A stretch of 64,000 nucleotides of DNA, taken from positions 15,976,501-16,040,500 of the forward strand of contig JAPVLO010000001.1 of the NCBI GenBank assembly GCA_027257055.1, read 5' to 3'. Each line of letters starts with the position of its first letter. Position 1 is the stretch's first letter. Source of the DNA: Cephalopachus bancanus. Taxonomy: Eukaryota > Chordata > Mammalia > Primates > Tarsiidae. The notes below the pieces were generated by a model, which saw nothing but the letters and a program-made list of their open reading frames with translations, was not told the DNA's origin and searched no databases. Below, one piece after another: positions 12,261 to 25,049 of this stretch. A program made the position numbers and the translations under genes.

Positions 12261-12607
12261 ATGCACGCTGTCACTCCTAGGCCTACCACACATCCCACGT
12301 GATGGAGACCACTCGAAGGAGCCAAGACAACAGTTCCGACAGTGAACTGCCAGAACTGGAACACCAGACACAAAACACTAAGACGCGACAGGGTAGGCAG
12401 CAAACAGGAAAGGAAGGAAAGGTGAGGGCAGAGGGGATGCCACGCCAGGCTCAGCTTAACGCAGCATTTGGAATGCAACCAACACCTGCCAAATCCTGGC
12501 TGACTTCTGAACATACCTTCGCACCCCAAGCACAGCACCTGTCAGCAAGAGTTCTTTTATTTTTCTCATTTTGGTACACTGTCACTTGACCATTAAAAAA
12601 GTAACAA

Positions 12608-12898
12608 AGGCTGGGAGTGGTGGCTCAAGCCTGTAATCCCAGCACATTGGGAGGCCGAGGCGAGAGGACCGCCTGAGTCTGTGGGTTCAAGGCCAGCCTG
12701 GGCAACGTGGTGAGACCTGGTCTCTACAGTAAATCAAAAAATTATCTGGACAAATAAGGGTGCACCTGTAGTACCGGTTATTTGGAAGGCTGAAATGGAA
12801 GGATCGCCTGAGCCTAGCAGGTTGATGCTGAAGTGGCCATGAGCAGGCCACTGCCCTCTAGACTGAGCAAGGAGTGAGACTCCAACTCAAAAAAAAAG
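12608..12898 (+). mobile_element. Alu dimer
   Basis: It starts GGCTGGGAGTGGTGGCTC and ends CTCCAACTCAAAAAAAA. The flanking repeat aaaaaagtaaca marks the insertion. It is more diverged than its neighbour at 12.93 kb. Confidence 0.92.
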
Positions 12899-12932
12899 TA
12901 ACACAGACTACTAAGAAAGATAAAATAGCCAC

Positions 12933-13217
12933 GCAGCCGGGCTCGGTGGCTCAGCCTGTAATCCCGCGCCTTTGGGAGGCTGAGGTGAGTGGATTGCCTG
13001 AGCCCAAGGGTTCAAGACCCGCCTGGGCAGCGAGACCTCATCTCTACAATAAATCAAAAAATCAGCCGGGCGTGGTAGCGCATGCCTGTAATTCTGGCTA
13101 CTTGGAAGGCTGAGGTGGAAGGATCGCAGGAGCCCAGCAGGTCAAGGCTGCGGTGGCCGGGAGCGGCCACTGCACTCCAGTCTGGGCGACAGAGTGAGAC
13201 TCCAACTCAAAAAAAAA
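12933..13217 (+). mobile_element. Alu (strepsirrhine type)
   Basis: Full dimer from AGCCGGGCTCGGTGGCTC to CTCCAACTC and tail, flanked by aaaatagccacg copies. It lies 35 bp after another Alu in the same orientation. Confidence 0.93.
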
Positions 13218-13507
13218 TAGCCACGGCTATTCTAATACTTATTATTTAATTCCATATAAAAAGGACACAAAATTTACATAGTAGCAGATACTATACGGGG
13301 ATGCCAAATAATGCATCCACATTGTCAGAGATGTCATCTATGCATTACTTTCAGTTCATTGTCATCAGAAGTGTCTGGACGCTAACAGTAGCCATGAGCA
13401 CCTCTTGTGATTGCAGATGTCTCCATGACTTGTATTCATGGACTACTGAGTGCTACAATTTTAATACAAATTTTTCCTTTCTTAAAATGTGTAGACTTTT
13501 GTTGGCA

Positions 13508-13556
13508 CCGTGTGTGTGCGTGTGTGTGTGTGTGCGTGTGTGTGCGCGTGCGTGTC
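13508..13556. repeat. (GT)n microsatellite
   Basis: GT repeat of about 45 bp with several GC interruptions, in intron 13. Confidence 0.92.
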
Positions 13557-13654
13557 TCATACTACGTATCAAGGGGTTCTGCAGATAATTCAGATAACCT
13601 GCAAATACTGTGGAACAGAAAATACCTCCAGGAACATACAGCATCGGCACATTC

Positions 13655-13745
13655 CCTCCACCATCATCACCACCACGCAAACTGCCACCATCGTTACTAT
13701 CATCACTTCACCACCACCACCACCTGCGCCACCACCCCCACCACG
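13655..13745. repeat. CCA/ATC triplet-rich repeat at exon 13 donor
   Basis: Imperfect CAC/ATC/CCA triplets on the plus strand. In the RNA this is a GGT/GAT-rich run that begins about 8 nt past the exon 13 donor. Confidence 0.85.
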
Positions 13746-13753
13746 GTACCTAC

Positions 13754-13862
13754 CATCCTGGGGTGACTCTGCAGACTTGGTCACACCTATCATCTTTGTA
13801 GTGGGAGTCTGATCATGACAAACCTGGTGTAAGAAGTTTATTGATTTTCCTATCAAGAGAAC
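13754..13862 (-). CDS. TUBGCP3: TUBGCP3 coding exon 13 (residues 483-518)
   Basis: The exon is 109 nt after acceptor TTTGTAG. It encodes [20 protein letters not shown] then [16 protein letters not shown] plus one nt, with donor GATG|GTAGGT. A GGT-rich run begins a few bases past the donor. The intron before it is only 307 bp, the shortest in the window. ILxxGKSINFL-type motifs are typical of GCP family members. Confidence 0.96.
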
Positions 13863-14169
13863 CTACAAAGAAAAATATCCCATGATTACATAAAACCAGA
13901 ATGATTGTGCAAATGTTCTTCAATGACACATTGGCTGCTCACAAGAAATTGCATAACAAGAGTAACCACGACAGTTATCAGGGGAATTCGAGCGACTTAA
14001 GGACACATTGATAAACACACATGAACATTTACTCCACGTCAAGAACATCAACAGTTCCAAAACGCAACAAAACTTTGCAACGAAAACAGGTTTTGCCAGG
14101 CCACCCAAGTGGGGGGGGAGGCCAGGCAAGCAATGAGCCCCCAAACCCCCAGGTCTCCCCCAGCCCTAC
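13863..14169 (-). other. TUBGCP3: TUBGCP3 intron 12
   Basis: The intron is 307 bp, with no repeat seen. Confidence 0.9.
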
Positions 14170-14280
14170 CTTCCTGGACTGATCCATCGTAATGAACGAG
14201 GGAATCATCGACTTCCTCAGAGTGTACTTGTCGTGCCACAGCCGGTCCGTCTTAACGGCTGGGTCTGAGGCCACAAAAAA
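14170..14280 (-). CDS. TUBGCP3: TUBGCP3 coding exon 12 (residues 446-482)
   Basis: The exon is 111 nt, phase 0 at both ends. After acceptor GCTTTCAG it encodes [20 protein letters not shown] then [17 protein letters not shown], with donor GGAAG|GTAGGG. The [17 protein letters not shown] motif is diagnostic for GCP2/GCP3. It sits at the end of a 12-kb intron. Confidence 0.97.
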
Positions 14281-16131
14281 CTGAAAGCAAAGGGGCACTG
14301 GACAATTAATTTAGGGCCAGATATTAGCCAAAAGCAGCATCAGGTTATTCCAGAAAGTCACATTCTCTAGCTACAAGAAGGTTTGCTCACTGATACACCG
14401 AAACTTGCTTTCGAACACTGTGCCCAGAATCCCCCTCAAGTTAATCACACAATTCCCAGATGTGTAAAGCAAAGCATAACAAAACCCGTTACACTTTTTC
14501 TTGGAGTGTAGCCTGGAGACAGCATGCCAAGCACAGCCTCTGCCGTGAAACGTGGCAACCCAGCCCGAGCCTGCCCCTCTAGTGGCAATGCAGACCTTGA
14601 GAGCTGCCTGCGTGGTCATCGTGCCACTGTCCCCCGCAGCCCTCACTCCGACGGCCAGACTCACAGCCTCACAGCCTCTGCGTGCAGAGTCCAGGTCTGG
14701 GGTGCAGAGAGGCCTGGGCCGACACGCCCTGCTCACACAAAAGCCCCTGGGCTCAGCTCGTCACCTGCAGGCCGACCCCGCCTTGCACACGAGTGGCCAG
14801 CCCAGCCACCAGGCGTCACCGGAGGAAGCGAGCCCTCCGCCAGCCCACAGCACTGGCATCAGGAAGGCCACCAAGTCAACTGTCCGCAGCCTGCTTGCCC
14901 GACAACAGCGGCTTCTTCTCGTGCTCAGCCACGAGCTGTGCTTCCACTCCCATGGCCTTGCTTTATATAAGCAGGTCTGCTGGTTGAAGCGACTTTCGTT
15001 CTTCCAGGCACTCCAGGTTCCCCTCCGGCCGCCGTGGACTGCGTCCTGCATCCAGTGTCCTGCTTGCTTTGGATGCGCCGAGCAGTCTTTCGCGGCTGCC
15101 GTCGCTCCTGCTTTTCTTCTCTGTGAGCGCTCTGGGCCCTCCTTTCTACTCATTTTGCCTTTTTCTTATCAATATATCAAAACTCTTTGGACACCAGGGA
15201 TCATGGCCATTTGTGAATCGCTACACATCGCAGACTTAATTGTGCCAAGTTTATCACGGCCACTGTTCGCAAGGTGTGCCTGTGTTGCTTCACTCTAGGT
15301 TGTGTCATGTGGAGACATCTGTCTTCCCACAGCTTCTGCGTGTCCTGTCCAAGATCCTCCCACTCCCAGGTCCCAGAAGCACTCTCCACCGTGCTCCTCT
15401 GGAATTCTGTTGTGCTGTTTTTGCTACTTGGCTCTCCAATTCCCCTGGAGTCTAGCTTGACTCTGGCGCACAGGACACATCTACCGGATGGCTCTTTCTC
15501 CTCACTGGCTGGCTGGACTACTTTCTCAACCCGCCACCCTGCCCTCAGAGCAAAGGATGCTTCTCAGAGGCTGTCGCCATCATTCATTACATTGACAGAT
15601 CAGCAGGGAAGCACTGGACGGATCAAAAAGTGCTGAGGGGGCGTCTGATAGTGCCTTTATCGGTTTCTTGTTGTGTTTCATATCATCAGAGAAGGCAGAT
15701 TAACTGCCTCAACCCGTCACAGTGCTGATTCTACTGGTGCCCATGCTGGGAAGATGGAGCCTCTTTGGGGCATCCTGGGCCAAGTGTGCTCCCTGCTCTC
15801 TAGTATGGAAGCCTCCAGGCTTAGCTTCGCTTCTCCCAGACCTAAAGCAGCCGCTTCTCCAAAAAGTCCTACTTCCTCTGAGGGAGAAAGGCGTTGGGAC
15901 CACGCCCTAGCACCAGGCGTTATTCTAAATCCAGCGAGGATAGCCTGAGACCCAGCGCTGGCTATGCAACCTACCTGATTGGACTGTGAAACCTACTACA
16001 TATCGCACCAAAAATGCCTTTTGGTGATCTTTCCATAAATCCCCAAGTCCAAGCCCCAAGTCCAGAGCACAGAGGTTATTAGCAGACAAATGACACACAA
16101 CCTGACTAGGAAGGGAAGCCCACTAATACCT

Positions 16132-16285
16132 GCATGTGTGTGGATGGAGGGCCCATGGTCCCTATAAGCGGGTTCACGGCCGACTGCAGGACCTGAGCAT
16201 GTGTGGACGGAGGGCCCACTGTCCCGACACGTGGCTTTGTAGGGCGAATGCAAGACATGAGCGCGTGTGGACTTCAGTGTCTGCA
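16132..16285. repeat. 64-bp tandem repeat, ~2.3 copies
   Basis: Unit starts (gcatgtgtggacggagggccca-like) lie at 16132, 16197 and 16260. The first two are full and the third is partial. No similarity to the other minisatellites was noticed. Confidence 0.7.
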
Positions 16286-19200
16286 TGGGTCCTGGGAACA
16301 ATTCCCCACATAAATCCCAAAGGACAATTATATTCACAACATACCTAGTTCTATATACTCCTCAGGAGTCTCAGAAAGTATTTTGGCGCTTGCTGTAGAA
16401 AAAAAATATTTAATGCCATAAAATAACGTTCTTTATTCACTTCAAAAAAATAGGATGTAAAGTACCATTCAAGACGTGACACACACACAAATACACAGAG
16501 GAAAGGGGTATCCACATAAACAGCAACAAAAGTTACTGTTGATGACAGGAAAGTTGATGAATTTTAATTTTCTCCTCTGTATGTGCTTATGATCAAGATT
16601 TTTTTAGCTGCAAATATTTTTAATCAGGAAAAAACACTGCTTAATTTTTAAAACCAAGCAATTCCAGCCAAGTATTTAGCACACGTTACCAGCAAATACT
16701 TTTTTAATAACATCATTTTCCCAGAGCAGCCAACCAAAAATGATTTTTTCCTTTCACAGAAATCCACTTCCAAGGGTAAATCTTTAAGAAAACAGAAGTT
16801 TACTGATGCCAAGTCTTCTCTGTGGCCCCTGCGAGTAAGCGCTGGGTGGCATCAATTACGCGCAGCCCGTCTCCTCAGAAGGGGCGTATGAATAAACGCC
16901 CACAGTTCCATGGCCACAGAGCGAAGAGGCTGCTACACGTGTTTTCAACTAAAATCTCTCGCCTTTGGTACCAAGTCAAGGGACTAAAGCAACCGCTGGT
17001 CTATCCCAGGCGCTTGTGACTCGCACTCCCTTCCAATCCAAGATGCACGACTGGTGCTGCCTTCGGGATCCGCAGTGCAGCCGTGATGAAGCTGTCACTG
17101 CCTGAACACACCCTGAGGCCGTCCATGAGAGAAACGACGGGCATCGGCGCCCCCAGGAGTCACCTCACGGCTCTGCGCCCACCGAGCTCCTGCCAGGACG
17201 GCTCCAGGCCCCCGCATTCAACAGATCAGATTAATGGCATATATAGTGTATACCTGTTATTCACTTAAAAAGAAGAGCTAGTTTTTACAGACAACACACT
17301 AATGTATCCTGATAGTCGGAGTGCAGCCGGATTCTTATCAGTATGAACAATAGGAAAATTTAATTTAAACCACAGAAACCATAGACAATGCAGGCGTCTT
17401 AGAAGTTATGAAAGCACCGCTTCAGCTCAGGGCACGGCAGCACGCGACCACGCTGCCAGCAAACAGCCCGCAGAAACACAAAGAGCACGGGGGCACTTTA
17501 GAATATAATTAATTCTGTGAAAAATATATAGTTATCGAGGAAAACCCAAGGTCAGGATATAGTTGCAATATGCTTTTATTTTATTGATGCGTTTCCACTC
17601 AAGCTTCTTTCATTTTCACCATTATGTCAAACACAGAAAGAATTGAGAAAAAAATAAAAAAACATAACTGTGCCATGATTTCTCATTAACTGTTGGACCA
17701 ACGCCAAGGCCTCCCTACTAAAAACAGAAATGAAGAGGGTAATTTTCTTAGCAAGCAACTTCGCTTCTAAGAACCAGATCCATTAATGCAGACCATAAAA
17801 CTTCCAACTGCCACTTGCCAATCATGCAGGCAGTCACCAGAGTCTCCCCAAGCCTCACCCAGAAAAAATAAAATAGCCCCTGACCCACGGGAACGGGCGG
17901 CTGGACAGAGTCTTTGTATAAACAAGGATAGATAACCTACGAGGTAAACGGACAAATGACGATATTTCAAAAGCATGGCATACAAATGTCAACAGTAGGA
18001 CATCTTATATGGTAAACTTTTAAACTTCAAAATATTCACAACAATACAAAAGGAGCAAATTAGCAAAAGAGCTACCTGGACCCACAGAGACACTCCACGT
18101 TCACGGGCCTTCCGATTCAAGGATGCCGAGATCTCAAGGATACCACCACAGCATTTAAGTCTACATCTGAAGCAAGCTGAGTATTTTCTAATTTTGAAAG
18201 CAAGGCAGCTCGATTTTAACTTTCCCCTTCTTTTCTTGCTGCGAGTTGAAGCACCTAAACTTGACTCTCCAAAAGGCAAATGATCACTGAGCTGCTCTGC
18301 TCATAACTTGAGCACACTGGCAGATGTGTGTGCCTGCCTCAGTTTCAGGGGAGAGAAGCCATGGTGGCAGCAGAAAGGACTGACCACGGCTCCCCTAGAC
18401 AGTAACGTCGAAAACATGGAACCACAGTGGAAAACGTGGTTTACTTTAGGGTACCACATTTAAGAGCCAAAGATGATAAACTTTTCCCCAAATGTTGAAT
18501 GTACTTTCCATATTAATCACTCGGAAGAGAACTACTTCCATTTCTTATAGCCCTCTATTTATCCCTGCCTTTGCAGATATGCAAGATATAAATAAAAACA
18601 TAAAATAAAAAGTAGATACTATTCCCACACAACTGGGCTAAAAGGTCTGTGCCTATTTTATTGTTAAAATTTTTAAAAAGCCAGGCAGCCAGAGCCAAAC
18701 ATAGAGGCAGTTTTTAACGACACTGCACTAGGAAGAGCAAAGCCCAGAGGCCATCTGGAAGCTTCCCTTTCAGATCAAACAAGCAGGGCAAAAACTGTCT
18801 TTCGGTTGCAAGTCGGCTGAGCCCAGAGGCAGCTGAGCAGGGAGGCTCGCAGTGCGGCTCAGAGAGGCAGAGAAGCCTCTCCCAGGACAGGGGAGCCCTG
18901 GCATTGACGGGGCCTCCAGGAAGGACGGCAGGAGGACATCTTCACGCCTGAAGGGAGCTCTGGGCAGCGTCAGCAGAGACCGAGACGCCCCTGTGACTGG
19001 CAGGAGCCCCTGCAGGGAAGTCCCGGAGGAGCCACGGTCGCCCCACAGAGACAGCCAAGAGCAGGTGCCCACCGTGCGTCCCAATACGCCCAGGCAAGAG
19101 GACCTGAGGCCACGCCGGGCTTCCGTCACCGCAGAATGCGCAGCTCTCAGGCCACACCATGGGCAACTCAGGCTTGTCTTGTGTCTGCAAAGGCCCGGGT

Positions 19201-19968
19201 CAAAGACAAGCTCCGGGTCCGGTTGTGACTCGGGCTTCCTTACGGGTCCAAGACAGAGCGCGGGAGTCTGTGGACCTGGAGGGAGCCTCCCGCTGCGTGT
19301 CCCCCACCCTCCGCCTGGGACTCAGCTCTGCCTTCAGTTCTGCGTGTAGATCGCAAACCACACGCCTGTGGCTCTGCCACGCCTCTCACCACGCAGCATA
19401 AGCTGCCAAACACTGAGCCCCTCGTGTGTCGTGTGTCAATTAAGCGAGCCCACAGGTCGCCCCCTCACTAACTGGACATTCAGCCGGGAAACACGAGACA
19501 GAGCAAAGGCAAGCAGCGTCCGTTCCCAGCAACAGCATTTCTCCACTCCACGGCACGACTTGTCTCAACGTGGCTACTCAGCTTTTTGCCTCAAAGAAAA
19601 ACTCCCAAGAAACGGCTCCACAAAGACCACGGGCGTGGGTGGAGGTGGCCTCTGAACTCAGTTCCCTTTGTTTCATCACCTCCAGTTTTACAACATCCTT
19701 CGAGGCACCCATAGGCTCCGGGGTCCTGCAGAGGACCAGCAGTGGAGGCCAGGGTTCCTCGAGCCTCACAGCACCAAGAAGCAGTGCAGAGCTTTGGAAG
19801 CCCTGTACCACGTCCATCTATACTACAACTCCCTACAAGGCCCCAAAGTGCAGGCAAACAGACATGCGGGTAAGAACCGAGGGGCTACAGGTGGACAGTG
19901 ACGATCCGGTGAGCAGGACACCAAACCAGAAGAGAGCGGGGCAAGGACTCAATCAAGAAGGCATAGTC

Positions 19969-20264
19969 AGCCGGGCTCGGTGGCTCAGCCTGTAATCCTG
20001 CGCCTTGGGAGGCTGAGGTGAGTGGATTGCCTGAGCCCGCGGGTTCGAGACCCGCCTGGGCAGGCGAGACCTCATCTCTACAATAAATCTAAAAAAACTT
20101 AGCCGGGCGTGTTAGCGCGTGCCTGTAATTCTGGCTACTTGGAAGGCTGAGGCAGAAGGATCGCCGGAGCCCAGCAGGTCGAGGCTGTGGTGGCCGGGAG
20201 CAGCCACTGCACTCCAGTCTGGGCGACAGAGTGAGACTCCAACTCAAAAAAAAAAAAAAAAAGA
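19969..20264 (+). mobile_element. Alu (strepsirrhine type)
   Basis: Full dimer with the GGTTCGAGACC box and CTCCAACTC end, flanked by aagaaggcatag on both sides. Low divergence from the shared consensus suggests a fairly young copy. Confidence 0.94.
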
Positions 20265-20348
20265 AGAAGAAGGCATAGCACTGCACACAGCCACTTCCTC
20301 ACCAGGCGTCTCTGCTTTCACAACGTTTGCACTCTGATTTTTGTCACT

Positions 20349-21850
20349 GAGATAATACTTTAAAGGGTGCACCGCAGTGGTTTTCAGTATATTCACACCT
20401 GGTGATGCAACCATCCCTGCTACCTAATGGCTGGCAAGAGAACCCACCCTCACGGGGCAGTCACTCCCCGCCCCCCCACCCCACCCCGCCAGCACTGCTC
20501 TCCCCATTTCATGGACTCGCCCAGCCTGGACACCTCGCCAGATGTCCACGTGTGGCCTTCGGAGTCTGGCTTACTTCACTCGGCACAATGCTGTCAAGGC
20601 GTCCACTTTGTAGTCGCCACCAGACTTCCGTCCCTTGTGAAGGCTGAATAAAACTCCACTGCGCGGCTGTCACACTCGTGGATCTACTCCTCAGCTGGGG
20701 ACACTGGAGTCGCTTTCACTTTCTTGACTATGGTAAGTAATGTTGCCAGGAACGCTCGTGTACAAGTTTTACATAAACGCAGGTTTGCACTTCTCCCGGG
20801 TCGTATGGTAAAGCTACATTTAACTTCCTGAGGAGCTGCCAAACCGTTTCCACAGTGGCTGCACCATTCTGTACTTCTACCAGCATCACATGATGCTTCC
20901 GCTTTCTCCAAATCCTTGTCAACATTTGTTATTTTCTGGTTGTTGGTTTGTTTATGTTCAAAACTCTCCTACTGGGTGTGAAGTCGTATTTAGTTGTGGT
21001 TTTAACCTGCATTTTCCTAATGACTAATTATGAAAATCTTTTCCTGTACCTACTATTTGCATGTCTTCTTTGGAGTGCAGTGACATGATCGTGGCTTACC
21101 AAGGCCTTGACCTCCTCAGTCTCCCAAGTAGCTGGAACAAGAGGCTTTTTCTTTTTCCCCCCGCTATGTTGCCTAGGCTGGTCTCAAAGCCCTAGGCTCA
21201 AACAATCCTCCCACCTTGGCCTCCCAGAGTGCTGGGATTACAGGCATGAGTCACTGAACCCAGCCTTCAAGTCCTTTTTTGAAATGGGCTACAATATTTA
21301 TCTTGCTGAGTTGTGATAGTTCTTTGTATATTTGGGATGAGATACTAGACCATTACCAGACAGATGATTTGAAAATATTTTGCTCCCATTCTTTGAGGGA
21401 TTTTTCACTTTCTCAAAAGTGTTCTCTGATGTACAAAGTTTTTAATTTTGAGGAAGTACAATCGACTTTATATGTTCATGCTTTTGGTGACACATCTAAG
21501 AAATTATTGCCTAACCCATGATCCCAAAGATGCAAAACCATATTATCTTCTGAGAGTGTTATAACTTTGGCTCTTACATGTGGGAGTTTGATCCATGTGG
21601 AGCTGATCTGTACACACGGCACACATGGGAGACTCCAATTCATCCCCCTGGGTGTGGACATCCAGGTATCCGTTACTGTTTGTTGAAGACTACTCTTCCC
21701 ATCTCCCATCTGATCCATGTTGAACTGACTTGCACACAAGGGAGACTCCAACTCATTCTCCTGCACGTGGACACCCAGGTGTCCCATGAACAGACAGTGA
21801 CGTCTTCCCACTTGCTGCTTCAAAGACTTCCTTTCTGTCTTTAGCTCTCT
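20349..21850 (-). mobile_element. Old L1 ORF2/3' fragment, Alu-interrupted
   Basis: Reverse-complement L1M phrases occur in order: ctggcttacttcactcggca (20567), aggctgaataaaactccact (20640), gaggagctgccaaaccgttt (20830), then, after the Alu, tttgtatatttgggatgaga and cttttggtgacacatctaag (21480). A block of about 80 bp near 21588-21667 is repeated at 21708-21784. Confidence 0.82.
21070..21267 (-). mobile_element. Old Alu fragment inside antisense L1
   Basis: Reverse-complement Alu features include ggagtgcagtgacatgatc, ctcccaagtagctggaac, ggcctcccagagtgctggg and attacaggcatgagtcac. It is truncated and diverged, and interrupts the L1 sequence at 20.35-21.85 kb. Confidence 0.88.
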
Positions 21851-21877
21851 GTAGTCTGACTGTGCATTTGATTGATG

Positions 21878-22112
21878 GAGTATCTTCCTAACCCGAAAAT
21901 CTGAAATCCAAATACCCCAAGATCCAAAAGGTTCTGAGTACCAACACGACACTCAAAGAACGTGCTCACTGAAACATTTCTGATTTCAGATTTTCGGGTC
22001 GGAGATGCTGATGGAAGGTGTAATACGAGCATTGCCAAACCTGAAAACTCGAAATACAAATCTTTTGCTCCGAGGCATTTCGGGTGAGAGGCAGCCCAAA
22101 TGTGTCTCATTT
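21878..22112 (-). mobile_element. MER-type non-autonomous DNA transposon
   Basis: About 235 bp carries repeated, partly palindromic words such as cccgaaaatctgaaatcc and gatttcagattttcgggtc, ending gaggcatttcgggtgagagg. These are typical of a small Tigger/pogo-derived MER element. The family is not assigned and the strand is nominal. Confidence 0.55.
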
Positions 22113-22229
22113 TGGGCACTCCCTGCTGCAGGGAGTTGTCGAGCTCCTTGGCTGTGCGGCTGACGTTTTCTCACCAGGTCTGTGTGCTGCAGGCCCCCGA
22201 GGCTCTGTTCGCGTCCTTCCTTCTTTCCA

Positions 22230-22440
22230 CCTTCTGGTGTCCAGGCGGGATGATCTCACCTGACCTCGATTCAAGTTACCGACCCTCTTCCCCTGCTCAG
22301 ATCTGCTGTGGAGTCGCCTAGAGAGGTTTGTCACTTCAGTCACTGCTCTCATCAACTCCAGAATTGCTGCTTGGCTCCTTTTTAGAACTTCTATCTCTTT
22401 AATGATATTTTGCACTTTCTTCTGATTATAGAAAGTAGGA
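22230..22440 (-). mobile_element. L1 ORF1 fragment
   Basis: The minus strand frame reads IIKEIEVLKRSQAAILELM and continues with a TEVTNLSRRLHSRSEQGKR stretch, the coiled-coil region of L1 ORF1. It is truncated and frameshifted, and probably belongs with the L1 at 20.35-21.85 kb. Confidence 0.65.
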
Positions 22441-24687
22441 TTTTCTTACCCAGATAGTCAATAAACTACTATGAAACGAAGGATTTTAGGCTCACATACA
22501 GCTATTTAAAGTAAACCACAAACTTGAAGAAATATAATTTACAACCAAGGTGTAATTCACACTAGGCAGACTGAGGAAAAATAACCTATGTAGAAACGAA
22601 AGAGACAAAATTTCCTAATTTGAGTTACACAATGACCAAACCACCAAGTTATTATGATAAATAAATTATTTAAATTAAAGAGAACCTCCCCAAGCCAATC
22701 AAAGACTTAAGTTAACTGTTTACAAATTTAGGGTCTAACAGAAATCAGAGATGTCAGGGAACTCCAAACAAATAATTGAAAAGCCACAGACACCCAAGGG
22801 ACAGAAGATAGTCCAGCCAACGCCTCCTCTAATTCCGAACAGCAAGCCACACACAGCACACTTAGTTTATTGGACTCAATCCCTGCAGTACACAGAATCC
22901 CATGAGGCGACCGTGGCCACGTGCACATCTGGAGATTAGAAGGGAGTCCACAGAGCTGAAGGTCCCCACCAGGATGCACCGCGTCAGGCACCGAAGTCCA
23001 GAGTCGAGCCTAAGTCATCTGATATCAGAACCTAAGCTCTTGAGTTCTGCCCACAGAGAGAAAGCAGGCGGGTGAGTTACTAAGTGATCAGCTGGCAGGT
23101 GGTATAAGCCCTCTGGCATTGCAGTGCTAAACACAGTGGCTCCACGGCAAAAAACACAATAGACTTTATGTCAAGAAAGATTACCCTCAGCTCTGTCAAT
23201 CCCAAGGCATTTTTGAGAAATGCCACAACCAAAACTAGCAAAGCAAACAAGAGCATCTGTGGTAAAAAGGGCTATCTGCACAAAATAACCAGCAGATTTA
23301 AGAAATTACAAATCTAGAACTTCCAAAAGCTCTATCTAACCTCAGGTCCTGAGAAATCTTTTTTTTAAAAAATAGAATCACTAAATACAGAATCCGTAAA
23401 CAGAATCAGTAAATCGTAAATATAAGGATCTTAAGGAAAAAAGAGGACAGGAAGTGATGAAATCAACGTAGTTACATGTGGGCACTCAGGTAACCCCGGG
23501 CAGGGCACCTGGGAGCGTCTCGCCTAATTCCTGCAACTTTCCTAAGTCTAAAATTAAATTGAAAGAAAAACATTTAAAAAGTAAAACTCTCTGCCAATGA
23601 GGCAAGAGCTGACTAATGACTTGAGCTACTAATTCTAACGTTAGACTCAACAGGATTATTTAACATTTTATTTTTAAATAAATAAAACCTAAAGATCTGT
23701 CTTACATATATTCTAAGTAGTCATCAAGGAAGTACCCAAATATAAACCATGCTGGTCTCAGGGTCCGCTTCTGGCACCCTCGATGGCATTAGAGATAGTA
23801 AAGAAAAGGGGCCAAGGAAATCCATGCCCAGGGTCTTGCACCATGCTCTGCAGTCCCAGCAACTCTGCAGGCCCTTCATTCCTATCAAGAAAAGGGGCAG
23901 GTAATATACATGGCGGACCACCAGCTAGAGAGCTGGGGGGAGCTTGACGGGCTCGTCAAAGTCAGGTGCACATAAGGAGTTAGTGGCACAGTCAAAGATT
24001 ATTTAGAATGAACTAAAGTATTCACAAGAAAAAAGACAAAAGTATTAGAAATTAGGCACTAAACTCAAAAGAGATCCATAGCTAGTGCATGGCTTTACCT
24101 TTTGTTTTTATTATTTTGTTTTCACATGTCTTCAGCAGCATGAAAGCTCAGACACCTCCCACTCCAGTCTTGGAAGAAAAGCCATGTGTACCAATCAACT
24201 GCCCAGTTGTCATCAGAAAAGGCACAACTGCCCAGAAGGGAATTGCAATTGACATGTTAACTACTGAGGGAGAAAGGGGACAGATGCTTTACTCTCCTTT
24301 TCTGAGCCAGGTCCCAGCTGCTGCCCAGGCTGAGTGGCTGGAGCGCAGTGGCCCCATCACGGCCACCACAGCCCAGCAGCCCAGACTCCCAGAACCCGCC
24401 CCAGAGAGACCCAAGAACAGGCACAGGATGGCACACGCAAGGATGTCACTATCACCGTGCTTATGACATGAAAAGCTACAAAGGACGCATCTGTATCAAC
24501 AGGGAAGTCGCTGGACAAAACCAGACCTGCCAAACCACAAGACAATAGGCAGTCATAAGATAAAACCACACACACTGCCACAGAAGGACCAGCAACATAA
24601 ACTGAGCAGTCAGCACCACCCACACCCCTGCACATCACGCACGTGGCTCAAACTCGCACAACGCATGCATACCAGTGACTCCTTTGT

Positions 24688-24968
24688 TTCAGCTGGGGTC
24701 TCACTCTGTCACCCAGGCTGGAGTACAGTGGGACCATCACGGCTCACTGCAGCCTTGGCCTCCTGTGCTCAGGTGATCCTCCTGCCTCCTGAGTAGCTGG
24801 GACTACAGGCACGCACCACCACACCTGGCTAATTTTTGAGGTTTTGCAGAGACCAGGTCTCTTCACTGTGTTGCCCAGGCTGGTCTCAAACTCCTGGGCT
24901 CGCATAATCCTCTTACCTCGGCCTCCCAAAGTGCTGAGATTACAGGCATGAGCCACTGCGCCCTGCCT
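24688..24968 (-). mobile_element. Alu dimer
   Basis: Reverse-complement Alu from ctggggtctcactctgtcac to gagccactgcgccctgcctc. It looks like the common older primate form and not the strepsirrhine-specific type. Confidence 0.93.
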
Positions 24969-25049
24969 CATAACAGCGATTTTTAAGAAGCACACGCTGC
25001 ACAATAGCAGAACTGACTATATTCCAAAAGGTCCCTAAACAGATACCTC

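Larger units (their letters stand above)
9509..13753 (-). other. TUBGCP3: TUBGCP3 intron 13
   Basis: The intron is 4.2 kb. It contains a triplet repeat at the donor (13.64-13.75 kb), a GT microsatellite, two plus-strand Alus (12.6-13.2 kb), an L2-like stretch (12.0-12.26 kb) and a GCA/GTGT-rich stretch at 11.29-11.4 kb. The stretch 9.55-11.25 kb shows nothing recognisable. Confidence 0.8.

Noticed and set aside
14552..15298. 248-codon open frame, plus strand
   Set aside because: No recognisable family and no splice or promoter context; antisense in intron 11.
24089..24466. 125-codon plus-strand frame beginning with a hydrophobic segment
   Set aside because: The signal-peptide-like start is not followed by any recognisable domain, and it is antisense in intron 11.
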